A stretch of DNA of 5,738 nt from Polynucleobacter meluiroseus (GCA_943328715.2 CALQBB020000074.1:1-5738); one strand, 5' to 3'; positions 1 through 4,928 are shown, counted from the first letter of the stretch. Notes: a model not told the origin generated them from the sequence alone. Program-made: numbers and translations.

Positions 1-188
1 CCAAGGAAACTCATCCAGCCTAGAAAAAACAAAAAGGAACTATCAGCATAAGCCTTTGGGTGCCCTTCCGGCGAATCAATATAAAAGGCATCTTGGCTTA
101 ATGATAAAACCAATAAACAAAAACTAATGCAAATAGAGGCTTTCGTTATCCATGATAATTGCAGAAATAGGGAATAATATTTTTTCAT
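1..188 (-). CDS. Hypothetical membrane protein, N-terminal part (runs off left edge)
   Basis: An open frame on the minus strand starts with ATG at 186-188 and stays open to the window edge, giving 62 complete codons. The first in-frame stop upstream is at 207-209, so this is the first available methionine. The N-terminus has two Lys, then a hydrophobic stretch at about residues 17-31 (ASICISFCLLVLSLS), then a polar loop containing QDAFYIDSPEGHPKAYADS, then a second hydrophobic, aromatic-rich stretch from about residue 51 (SFLFFLGWMSFL). This looks like the first one and a half membrane spans of a multi-pass protein; the first span could instead act as a signal anchor. I do not recognise a named family and assign no function. 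No TAnnTTTG box is seen just upstream. The gene is on the same strand as mazEF but 215 bp beyond mazF, so it is probably a separate unit. Confidence 0.6.
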   Translation of the reverse strand, partial: MKKYYSLFLQLSWITKASICISFCLLVLSLSQDAFYIDSPEGHPKAYADSSFLFFLGWMSFL

Positions 189-285
189 CTTTTTATCAGT
201 TAAGAATTAAAATCCTTTTTTGGAACAGATAATTAAACTGGCAATGATACCAGGAATCTAACCCATCAATGTTATAATAATACGA

Positions 286-312
286 TTAAAAAAGAACCGC
301 AACCTTTTTTAA
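286..312 (-). terminator. AT-rich hairpin downstream of mazF, possible terminator
   Basis: A perfect 9-bp inverted repeat (TTAAAAAAG at 286-294 and CTTTTTTAA at 304-312) flanks a 9-nt loop. Read on the minus strand, the descending arm is a run of six T, so the U tract forms part of the stem. It lies about 90 nt after the mazF stop and about 98 nt before the start of the next minus-strand gene, which fits an end for the mazEF transcript. The stem has only one G-C pair, so it is a weak candidate. Apart from this hairpin I see nothing clear in the 215-bp gap 189-403. Confidence 0.35.
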
Positions 313-403
313 AAATGAATAACGGCGTAAAATAATGCATAAAATTGCCCGAAATAAGGACATAACAAAAAGAATAAAAGTAACAGATTCCGTTAAATGA
401 TCA

Positions 404-727
404 TCAATCCACAAAAATTTCCCGAATAACTTGTTTACACGATTTGATTTCCGTTTCAGATAAAAATCCAAATTTCTTAATTATTCGCGCCTTGTCAATC
501 GTCCGGATTTGATCCAAGACAACCCATCCAATTTGATTGTTATGTTGAACTTTTATTCTGGTGGGATAATTCTTACTTGTAGTGGATAAAGGTGCAATGG
601 TAATCGTTCGTAAATGATGATTCATTTCGTTTGGTGAAATGATGACACATGGTCTCGTTTTTTGAATCTCACTGCCAATGGTTGGATCCAACTGCACCAA
701 AACTACAAGGTATTGATTCAATTCCAT
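404..727 (-). CDS. mazF: MazF/PemK-family mRNA interferase toxin
   Basis: This 107-residue protein matches the MazF/PemK/NdoA endoribonuclease family, which cleaves single-stranded RNA at short sequence motifs when its antitoxin is lost. Family landmarks are visible in order: the first strand with LVQLDPTIGSE (about 10-20), KTRPCVIISPNEMN (about 23-36) and the APLSTTSKNYPTRI block (about 45-58), then LDQIRTID in the middle and an amphipathic C-terminal helix. Arg25 in TRP corresponds to catalytic Arg29 of E. coli MazF. Ser48 sits where E. coli has Thr52, a conservative change. The start at 725-727 overlaps the end of the antitoxin gene by 10 bp, so translation is probably coupled. Length is normal for the family. 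It is likely a functional type II toxin; its cleavage site cannot be read from sequence. Confidence 0.93.
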   Translation of the reverse strand: MELNQYLVVLVQLDPTIGSEIQKTRPCVIISPNEMNHHLRTITIAPLSTTSKNYPTRIKVQHNNQIGWVVLDQIRTIDKARIIKKFGFLSETEIKSCKQVIREIFVD

Positions 728-963
728 TCGTCAAAATTTTCGTCGTCAAATACGTCATCAATCAACAATTGATCATCACCAGCGACATGCATTTCTGCAA
801 ATGCCTCACTCCAACCTTTTCGAGGTTCCTTGAATGGACGTAAAATAATATGGTCATTTTCTAAAATCATTTCTAATTTTTCCTTGATTTGATATTTATC
901 TAATATGGTTTTCGATAATCGTAAACCTTTAGAATTTCCTATTTGAATGATTGACACTTCCAT
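718..963 (-). CDS. mazE: MazE-type antitoxin, AbrB/SpoVT DNA-binding fold
   Basis: This 81-residue protein begins with the AbrB/MazE swapped-hairpin signature: MEVSIIQIGNSKGLRLSK (1-18) followed by LEMILENDHIILRP. In E. coli MazE the equivalent N-terminal half dimerises and binds the operator. The C-terminal half is acidic and probably disordered when free, ending in DDVFDDENFDEWN; in the family this tail lies along the MazF dimer and blocks its RNA-binding surface. The gene directly precedes mazF and overlaps it by 10 bp (718-727), the usual antitoxin-first order. A promoter box inside an inverted repeat just upstream (975-997) suggests that MazE, or the MazEF complex, represses its own operon. 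Confidence in the antitoxin role is high from both sequence and position. Confidence 0.92.
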   Translation of the reverse strand: MEVSIIQIGNSKGLRLSKTILDKYQIKEKLEMILENDHIILRPFKEPRKGWSEAFAEMHVAGDDQLLIDDVFDDENFDEWN

Positions 964-974
964 GATATTAATTT

Positions 975-1022
975 AAGTAATTACAAAGTTATTACTTTTT
1001 ATCTTTTTAGTCATCATTACTT
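975..1022. promoter_or_regulatory. Candidate MazE operator: inverted plus repeated AAGTAAT/ATTACTT
   Basis: AAGTAAT at 975-981 and ATTACTT at 991-997 form a perfect 7-bp inverted repeat with a 9-bp spacer, so arm starts are 16 bp apart. A third copy, ATTACTT at 1016-1022, is in the same orientation as the second and 25 bp further from mazE. The first two arms bracket the -7 box at 984-991. AbrB-fold antitoxins typically autorepress by binding palindromic sites over their own promoter, so this is a reasonable operator. The assignment is inference from position and symmetry. Confidence 0.5.
984..991 (-). promoter_or_regulatory. mazEF promoter, -7 box TAACTTTG
   Basis: On the minus strand the sequence TAACTTTG is a perfect match to the Bacteroidota -7 consensus TAnnTTTG. 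It ends 20 nt before the mazE start, implying a leader of roughly 15-17 nt. No TTG is present at the usual 17-23 nt upstream, so the -33 element is weak or absent, as is common in this phylum. Confidence 0.6.
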
Positions 1023-1045
1023 AAAAAAAATCGACCCGAAAGTCG
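1023..1045 (-). terminator. Intrinsic terminator of the ssb cluster
   Basis: Read on the minus strand, CGACT-TTCG-GGTCG (1045 down to 1032) forms a 5-bp stem with a T.G pair closing a stable UUCG tetraloop. An A and eight T residues follow (1030-1023), and A-rich sequence on the other flank could extend the stem. It begins 30 nt after the stop of the last ssb gene and sits just upstream of the mazEF promoter, so it insulates the two units. Confidence 0.8.
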
Positions 1046-1074
1046 CTTCTTTTCTTGTGCACGTTTGGTCGAAC

Positions 1075-1401
1075 TTACAAGCCTATGATTTGACGTACTT
1101 CGACTTCTTTTAAAACGCGTTGAACGCCATTCTTTGTCAAATACGTGCGCTTTACCAAGCGACCATGGATGGCGACTTTTTTTCCCTTCTCTCCATACTG
1201 CTCGATAAACTGAGCCATATTTCCCCAAGCAAAAAGTCGATGCCATTCCACCGCCGCTGTGTACCTGCCATTATTTTTACGAAGACTTTTTTCTGTGGAC
1301 AATTGAAAACGTGCGACACGTTGTCCGTTGTCAAACTCTGTGATTTTTGTATCACTTCCTATGTTACCAACCAAGGTAACGAAGTTTCGAATGGTGTTCA
1401 T
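1075..1401 (-). CDS. ssb: Short single-stranded DNA-binding protein, third of three paralogs
   Basis: This 108-residue protein is a single OB fold of the bacterial SSB family, expected to bind single-stranded DNA as an oligomer. Visible signature elements are the N-terminal strand VTLVGNIGSD (8-17), NGQRVARFQLST (25-36), EWHRLFAWG (52-60), and KKVAIHGRLVKRTY (74-87). Trp53 matches the ssDNA-stacking Trp54 of E. coli SSB, while Tyr87 stands where E. coli has Trp88. The chain ends at VRQIIGL, straight after the OB fold: there is no glycine-rich linker and no acidic tip of the DDDIPF type that recruits partner enzymes. In an ungapped hand alignment it is about one third identical to the paralog at 1739-2083, so the copies are old. 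It starts 17 bp after the preceding ssb gene and ends 30 bp before an intrinsic terminator. It is probably an accessory SSB, not the essential one. Confidence 0.9.
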   Translation of the reverse strand: MNTIRNFVTLVGNIGSDTKITEFDNGQRVARFQLSTEKSLRKNNGRYTAAVEWHRLFAWGNMAQFIEQYGEKGKKVAIHGRLVKRTYLTKNGVQRVLKEVEVRQIIGL

Positions 1402-1418
1402 TTTTTACTTTCTAAGAA

Positions 1419-1739
1419 TTACATGACTACGATATCATTCACCTCCACTTCGGAAATGAATTTGCGCTGACCCTTGGATTGGTAAAATCGTGTGACCAAT
1501 TTTCCTTCAATCGCTAACTCGGACCCGACATTCCCAATCTCCTCTAGGACTTTCACCCAGCGGCCCCATGCACTAAGTACATGCCAGTATCTCCTTGTCT
1601 TTGTTATACCGTTCGCATCTAAGTATTGTTCTTTCGTGGAAAGCGTGAATTTCGCGATGCGTCTCCCATTCTCTAACTCCATTATTTTTGGTGTTGAACT
1701 TATTTTACCAATTAAATTCACGTGATTCAAATCGTTCAT
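1419..1739 (-). CDS. ssb: Short single-stranded DNA-binding protein, second of three paralogs
   Basis: A 106-residue single-domain SSB. The OB-fold landmarks are VNLIGKISS (7-15), NGRRIAKFTLST (24-35), YWHVLSAWGR (51-60) and LAIEGKLVTRFY (75-86). Trp52 is the conserved stacking tryptophan. It carries an extra Trp61 right after the AWGR block, which the other two copies lack. It also has one extra residue in the loop before WH and one fewer near the N-terminus. It ends at VNDIVVM with no linker and no acidic partner-binding tip. Its start codon overlaps the stop of the upstream ssb gene as TAATG (A at 1739 shared), a strong sign of translational coupling, and the next ssb gene follows after 17 bp. 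The three proteins could form mixed oligomers; that is speculation. Family assignment is secure, the specific role is unknown. Confidence 0.9.
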   Translation of the reverse strand: MNDLNHVNLIGKISSTPKIMELENGRRIAKFTLSTKEQYLDANGITKTRRYWHVLSAWGRWVKVLEEIGNVGSELAIEGKLVTRFYQSKGQRKFISEVEVNDIVVM

Positions 1740-2083
1740 TATTTCTCTGGTTTTGGAGTTAGTACTAAAAATTCACTCGCTTCAATGATGGTAGAAAATC
1801 GTTTCTCTCCGCTTTTAGTCTCATACGATTGATTCACTAATCTTCCTTCGATGATGACTTCTTGTCCCTTCTTCAAAAGTTTCTGAACCAGGTCCGCTAG
1901 TTTTCCCCAGGCATTGATCGTATGCCACTGTGTAAGCTCATGCCACTCGCCTTTTTTATCCTTGTAGTTCTCGTTTGTTGCGAGTGTAAATCGAGCAAGT
2001 GTTCGACCGGTTTCAAATTTCACTAGCTCTGGCTCAACACCGAGTCTTCCGATCAATTTCACTTTGTTTTTTAATGCATTCAT
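1739..2083 (-). CDS. ssb: Short single-stranded DNA-binding protein, first of three paralogs
   Basis: A 114-residue SSB with an intact OB fold: KVKLIGRLGVEPEL (7-20), TGRTLARFTLAT (25-36), QWHTINAWGKLADL (52-65), and EVIIEGRLVNQSY (75-87). It is the copy closest to classical SSBs around WHT..AWGKLA. After the fold it has only a short LTPKPEK tail, basic and not acidic, so the DDDIPF-type tip is absent. I chose ATG at 2081-2083 because SSBs start a few residues before the first strand and paralogs begin MN-x-x-x-N. An in-frame ATG at 2129-2131 would add 16 residues (MEERHKQFFNLFKNKT) that look unlike SSB sequence, though it cannot be excluded. The gene heads a three-gene unit and is coupled to the next by TAATG. 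Confidence 0.88.
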   Translation of the reverse strand: MNALKNKVKLIGRLGVEPELVKFETGRTLARFTLATNENYKDKKGEWHELTQWHTINAWGKLADLVQKLLKKGQEVIIEGRLVNQSYETKSGEKRFSTIIEASEFLVLTPKPEK

Positions 2084-2153
2084 TGTTTTGTTTTTAAAAA
2101 GGTTGAAGAATTGTTTATGCCGCTCTTCCATTCGTTCCTTGAATTCGACTCTG

Positions 2154-2161
2154 CAAAGTTT
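2154..2161 (-). promoter_or_regulatory. Possible ssb cluster promoter, -7-like box AAACTTTG
   Basis: On the minus strand AAACTTTG differs from TAnnTTTG at one position. It lies about 70 nt before the chosen start of the first ssb gene and 22 nt before the alternative in-frame ATG at 2131. No matching -33 TTG is seen. It is the best candidate I find for this strand in the 240-bp divergent gap 2084-2323, but it is weak. Confidence 0.35.
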
Positions 2162-2266
2162 CTTACTGATCCATTTTTTATTCGGTTGTTTGTCACTTGG
2201 TTTCGATTGTTAGTTGCTTGTAAACGACAAAATCGCGCTAAGTCCATGCTAATAAAAGCGTTATTA

Positions 2267-2274
2267 TAATTTTG
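2267..2274 (+). promoter_or_regulatory. creD promoter, -7 box TAATTTTG
   Basis: TAATTTTG is a perfect TAnnTTTG match on the plus strand, 49 nt before the creD start, which implies a leader of about 45 nt. No TTG lies 17-23 nt upstream. Between this box and the ssb promoter candidate the divergent region holds no convincing gene or strong repeat. Confidence 0.5.
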
Positions 2275-2323
2275 AAACACAATAAAAAAAGCGCACCTTC
2301 GTTGTAGATAAAAACTAGTCCTC

Positions 2324-3655
2324 ATGAATAAACTAAAATCAAACCTTTACTTTAAAATTGGAACCATCGTTATCATTGCCTTGTTGTTGTTAATTCCAAC
2401 CTCAATGATTCGCGGAATTATCTACGAAAGAGAATCTACTCAAGAACAAGCGATACAGGAAGTTAGCTCGAAATGGGGCGAGGCGCAAACCATTAAGGGT
2501 CCAATCATGAGTTTACCGTTCATGCGCTATGCAAAAGAAACGGATGAAGAAACGGGGAAAGAGAAATTGGTGACTGTTCATGAGAAACTGCACATTCTTC
2601 CAAGTAAATTGAAAATCGTTACAGAAATGAAACCAGAACGTCGCTACCGTGGCGTTTATGAAATCGTTGTATACAATTCCATTATCAAGGTCAGTGGTGA
2701 ATTTAATAAATTGAACTTCGAGGAATTAGATATTCCTGCAAGTAATTTCGATTTCACGAAAGCACGCTTAAACGTAGGAATCGATGATCTTCGCGGCATC
2801 GAAAAACAAATCGAATTATCTTGGAATAATTTAAGTTTTCCGTTTAGTCCGGGGGTTTCTACTTCGGACAATTTCACATCTGGAATCAATGCACAAATTG
2901 CTTTGAGTCCAACAGACAATCACATTTACACCTTTTCTTTTGAATTAAAATTAAAAGGAAGTCAGCAATTGTACTTCACGCCAGTTGGAAAAGAAACGGA
3001 TATCAATGTTTCCTCTACTTGGACCACTCCTAGCTTTAATGGTTCGTTCTTGCCGGATGAAAACAAAGTGACAAAAGACGGATTTACCGCACATTGGAAC
3101 GTATTGAATTTAAACAGAAACTACCCGCAATCATGGGTTGGAAGTCGTTACAACATCAATTATTCAGCTTTTGGAGTTGATTTAATCTTACCTGTTGACA
3201 ACTACCAAAAATCGCATCGTTCTATTAAATACGCCATCCTTTTCATTGGATTAACATTCTTGGTTTTCTTCTTTATTGAAGTGTTCCAATCGGCATTTAT
3301 TCACCCAATTCAATACATTTTAGTCGGAATTGCCTTAGTGATTTTCTATACCTTGCTCTTGTCTATTTCAGAATACTTGAAGTTCAACATGTCCTTCTTT
3401 ATCTCTGCACTAGCCACGTTGATACTGATCTCCGGTTACGTCAAAGCGATTTTAAAATCAACGAAATTGACAGCATTCATTTCCGGATTATTGAGCATCC
3501 TTTACATCTTCATTTTCGTGATCATTCAATTGGAAGACTTCGCGTTGTTGATTGGAAGTATCGGCGTATTCATCATTTTGGCATTGATCATGTACTTCTC
3601 CAGAAAAATCGACTGGTACAGTATTGGAAATAATGGAAATAACCCTGCGGCTTAA
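2324..3655 (+). CDS. creD: CreD family inner-membrane protein
   Basis: This 443-residue protein matches the CreD (CreD/CET) inner-membrane family in architecture and motifs, close to E. coli CreD in length (about 450). One N-terminal membrane span (about 13-29) is followed by a large, probably periplasmic domain (about 30-300). That domain carries the family's RYRGVYEIVVYNSIIKVSG and WVGSRYNINY segments and ends in FGVDLILPVDNYQKSHRSIKY. About four or five C-terminal spans follow, at roughly 303-324, 329-349, 356-376, 382-402 and 405-425, including the conserved HPIQY.LVGIALVIFYTLLLSISEY region. CreD belongs to the CreBC regulon in gammaproteobacteria and is linked to envelope stress and beta-lactam or colicin tolerance; its biochemical activity is unknown. 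No creBC or regulator gene is in this window. The first ATG after a TAnnTTTG promoter is used. Its stop codon overlaps that of the convergent aroE. Confidence 0.93.
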   Translation: MNKLKSNLYFKIGTIVIIALLLLIPTSMIRGIIYERESTQEQAIQEVSSKWGEAQTIKGPIMSLPFMRYAKETDEETGKEKLVTVHEKLHILPSKLKIVTEMKPERRYRGVYEIVVYNSIIKVSGEFNKLNFEELDIPASNFDFTKARLNVGIDDLRGIEKQIELSWNNLSFPFSPGVSTSDNFTSGINAQIALSPTDNHIYTFSFELKLKGSQQLYFTPVGKETDINVSSTWTTPSFNGSFLPDENKVTKDGFTAHWNVLNLNRNYPQSWVGSRYNINYSAFGVDLILPVDNYQKSHRSIKYAILFIGLTFLVFFFIEVFQSAFIHPIQYILVGIALVIFYTLLLSISEYLKFNMSFFISALATLILISGYVKAILKSTKLTAFISGLLSILYIFIFVIIQLEDFALLIGSIGVFIILALIMYFSRKIDWYSIGNNGNNPAA

Positions 3656-3662
3656 CGCGGGG
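3643..3662. terminator. Hairpin across the convergent creD and aroE stop codons
   Basis: CCCTGCG (3643-3649) pairs with CGCGGGG (3656-3662) over seven pairs, one of them T.G in the plus-strand transcript, with a 6-nt loop GCTTAA that contains both stop codons. The minus-strand transcript has an A-C mismatch at that pair and so a weaker stem. There is no long U tract on either side (TATTCC on plus, TTATTTCC on minus). It could act as a shared terminator or as a 3'-end stabiliser. Confidence 0.5.
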
Positions 3663-4389
3663 TATTCCAAATTTCCCAACTTTTCAAGGCTTGATGCTGT
3701 AACATGGAAAGTCCGTTCATGGACGTTGCTCCATTCGCTCTACCCTGTTTCATGAATAAGGTTTCCTCTGGATTGTAAATTAAATCAATCAGTAGATGTT
3801 CCTCACTGAGTGCTTCGTACGGCATCTCTGGTGCTGCATCCACATTGGGAGACATTCCAAGAGGCGTACAGTTGACAATGACTTTACACGCAGCGATCAT
3901 GTGCTCGTTGACATCCGCATAGGTGAAGTGATTCCCCAAATTTGATTCCGTTTGCGAAACAAAAATTACATCGATTCCGAGGGACTTAAACACATAAGCG
4001 ACGGCTTTCGACGCTCCACCTGTACCGAAAATCAAGGCGCGCTCATGGTGGAAAGTTAAGAAGGGTTTGATGCTTTGCTGAAATCCGAAAACATCCGTGT
4101 TGTATCCTTTCTTTTTTCCGTTTTCGAAGGAAACAACATTCACTGCTTGAATTTCTTCCGCAAGTGGATCCAATTCATCTAGAAACGGAATAATCACCGT
4201 TTTGTATGGAATCGTGACATTCAATCCGTCAAAAATAGGATCCTTTATCAATTGGGGGAAGTCCGAAATTTCTTGAAGCTCATACGACGCGTAATGTGCA
4301 TCAATTCCTTGTTTTTGAAAAAAATCCGCGAAAAATGACGGTGAAAAAGAATGCGAAAGGTGCTTGCCAATGAGTCCATATTGTTTCAT
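3652..4389 (-). CDS. aroE: Shikimate dehydrogenase (NADP-type), AroE
   Basis: AroE catalyses reversible NAD(P)H-dependent reduction of 3-dehydroshikimate to shikimate, the fourth step of the aromatic amino-acid (shikimate) pathway, in the cytosol. The substrate motif SHSFSP is at 12-17, NVTIPYK at 57-63 with catalytic Lys63, Asn84, and NTD at 97-99 with catalytic Asp99. The Rossmann glycine loop GTGGASKA is at 122-129, followed by NCTPLGM (173-179), DLIYNP (202-207) and NGLSMLQHQA (225-234). All catalytic residues are present, so it should be active. At 245 residues it is shorter than E. coli AroE (272). The usual NRT cofactor-phosphate motif after the second Rossmann strand reads SQT (145-147), without the Arg. 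The start is fixed by the canonical MKQYGLIG N-terminus. A TAnnTTTG box lies only 4 nt upstream. The secreted TonB-C gene precedes it by 48 bp on the same strand. Confidence 0.96.
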   Translation of the reverse strand: MKQYGLIGKHLSHSFSPSFFADFFQKQGIDAHYASYELQEISDFPQLIKDPIFDGLNVTIPYKTVIIPFLDELDPLAEEIQAVNVVSFENGKKKGYNTDVFGFQQSIKPFLTFHHERALIFGTGGASKAVAYVFKSLGIDVIFVSQTESNLGNHFTYADVNEHMIAACKVIVNCTPLGMSPNVDAAPEMPYEALSEEHLLIDLIYNPEETLFMKQGRANGATSMNGLSMLQHQALKSWEIWNTPR

Positions 4390-4393
4390 GACT

Positions 4394-4401
4394 CAAAGGT
4401 A
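4394..4401 (-). promoter_or_regulatory. aroE promoter, -7 box TACCTTTG
   Basis: On the minus strand TACCTTTG is a perfect TAnnTTTG match, and only AGTC separates it from the aroE ATG. Transcription from it would start at or within a base or two of the start codon. It means aroE can be transcribed independently of the upstream gene. No TTG is found 17-23 nt upstream. Confidence 0.6.
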
Positions 4402-4402
4402 G

Positions 4403-4417
4403 GGAAATTTAATTTCC
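4403..4417. promoter_or_regulatory. 15-bp palindrome GGAAATT-T-AATTTCC upstream of aroE
   Basis: A perfect palindrome with 7-bp arms and a single central base sits one base upstream of the aroE -7 box, in the spacer between the -7 and -33 positions. This is a typical place for a repressor site. It is too A/T-rich and lacks the T run to be a convincing terminator for the upstream gene. No regulator can be named. Confidence 0.4.
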
Positions 4418-4437
4418 ACTTTGATGCGCTAAATCCG

Positions 4438-4869
4438 TTAATCCACCACAAACCTAATCGGCAAGCGAACATAGGTACGAACTGCTTTTTCGTTTTTTGA
4501 GCCAGGTTTCCATTTCGGCATGTTTTTTACAACGCGAATAGCCTCCCGATTACAGGGCTCACATTTCCGCAAGCGCTCTTCCAAAACAACATTACTCACT
4601 GTTCCATCTTTTTCAATGATAAACCGAACAATCACTCTTCCACCCTCAAATAAATCTTCTTTGGGAACTGATCTTTTCTTTTTAGGGTTTGAAACGCCTT
4701 CTAAATTCGCTGTGATATACTGGGCTAAAGCCTCAAATCCACCATCGTATTCTGGATCAATTTCCGGTTTGTTCACAACCGCTGTATCGCTATTCGATTC
4801 AGTTACTTGCGCATACGACAAGGAACTAAGAGCCAAGGATAAAAAAAGGAAGAGTGTGTTTTTGTACAT
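4438..4869 (-). CDS. Secreted TonB C-terminal-domain protein
   Basis: A 143-residue protein with a clear Sec signal peptide (MYKNTLFLFLSLALSSLSYA, likely cut after Ala20). A short polar linker follows, then DPEYDGGFEALAQYITANL (38-56), the helix typical of Bacteroidota TonB-C proteins, and then the TonB-C core: GRVIVRFIIEKDGTVSNVVL (77-96), REAIRVVKNMPKWKPG (108-123) and VRLPIRFVV (134-142). TonB proteins transmit proton-motive energy to outer-membrane receptors, but this one has no retained N-terminal membrane anchor and no proline-rich spacer. It is therefore probably a free periplasmic domain with a binding or adaptor role, not an energy transducer. A C-x-x-C pair (Cys103, Cys106) lies in the loop before the helix. 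It is divergent to rsgA, and aroE follows 48 bp downstream. The domain call is firm, the function is not. Confidence 0.88.
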   Translation of the reverse strand: MYKNTLFLFLSLALSSLSYAQVTESNSDTAVVNKPEIDPEYDGGFEALAQYITANLEGVSNPKKKRSVPKEDLFEGGRVIVRFIIEKDGTVSNVVLEERLRKCEPCNREAIRVVKNMPKWKPGSKNEKAVRTYVRLPIRFVVD

Positions 4870-4873
4870 ACAT

Positions 4874-4881
4874 CAAATTTA
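4874..4881 (-). promoter_or_regulatory. TonB-C gene promoter, -7 box TAAATTTG
   Basis: On the minus strand TAAATTTG matches TAnnTTTG perfectly and is separated from the start codon by only ATGT. The predicted transcript is leaderless or has about one leader base. An overlapping ATG at 4871-4873 is out of frame. No TTG is found at the expected -33 spacing. Confidence 0.55.
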
Positions 4882-4894
4882 TTAATTTTTTTTC

Positions 4895-4928
4895 TTGAGT
4901 GTTGCTTCTCGCTGTTTGATTAACTTTG
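4895..4928 (+). promoter_or_regulatory. rsgA promoter: TTG -33 and TAACTTTG -7
   Basis: TAACTTTG at 4921-4928 is a perfect TAnnTTTG box 5 nt before the rsgA ATG. TTG at 4895-4897 lies 23 nt upstream of it, at the long end of the 17-23 nt spacing described for flavobacteria; another TTG at 4902-4904 is 16 nt away. The upstream parts of this promoter and the opposing TonB-C promoter overlap within the 64-bp gap. Confidence 0.65.

Noticed and set aside
397..404. Palindrome ATGATCAT just downstream of mazF
   Set aside because: An 8-bp AT-rich palindrome is common by chance, and there is no U tract or promoter nearby.
286..471. 61-codon minus-strand frame with a hydrophobic stretch, starting inside mazF
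   Set aside because: It overlaps the conserved mazF C-terminus in another frame, and its end is made of the AT-rich hairpin at 286-312. It has no recognisable similarity, and the hydrophobicity is expected from T-rich sequence.
649..843. 64-codon plus-strand frame antisense to mazEF
   Set aside because: It is antisense to two well-supported genes and has no motif or promoter box. There is no evidence for an antisense gene.
1007..1355. Minus-strand frames of 79 and 67 codons
   Set aside because: They are out-of-frame shadows of the third ssb gene; one runs through the intrinsic terminator.
1120..1470. 116-codon plus-strand frame over the ssb genes
   Set aside because: It lies antisense to two clear SSB genes and has shadow-like composition with no family motif.
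2189..2231. Inverted repeat TTTGTC / GACAAA in the divergent intergenic region
   Set aside because: Only 6 bp with a 31-bp spacer, easily expected by chance. It does not line up with either promoter candidate.
2080..2325. 81-codon minus-strand frame across the ssb/creD divergent region
   Set aside because: Its composition is biased and without domains, and it would cover the creD promoter and both flanking start codons. It is best explained as chance.
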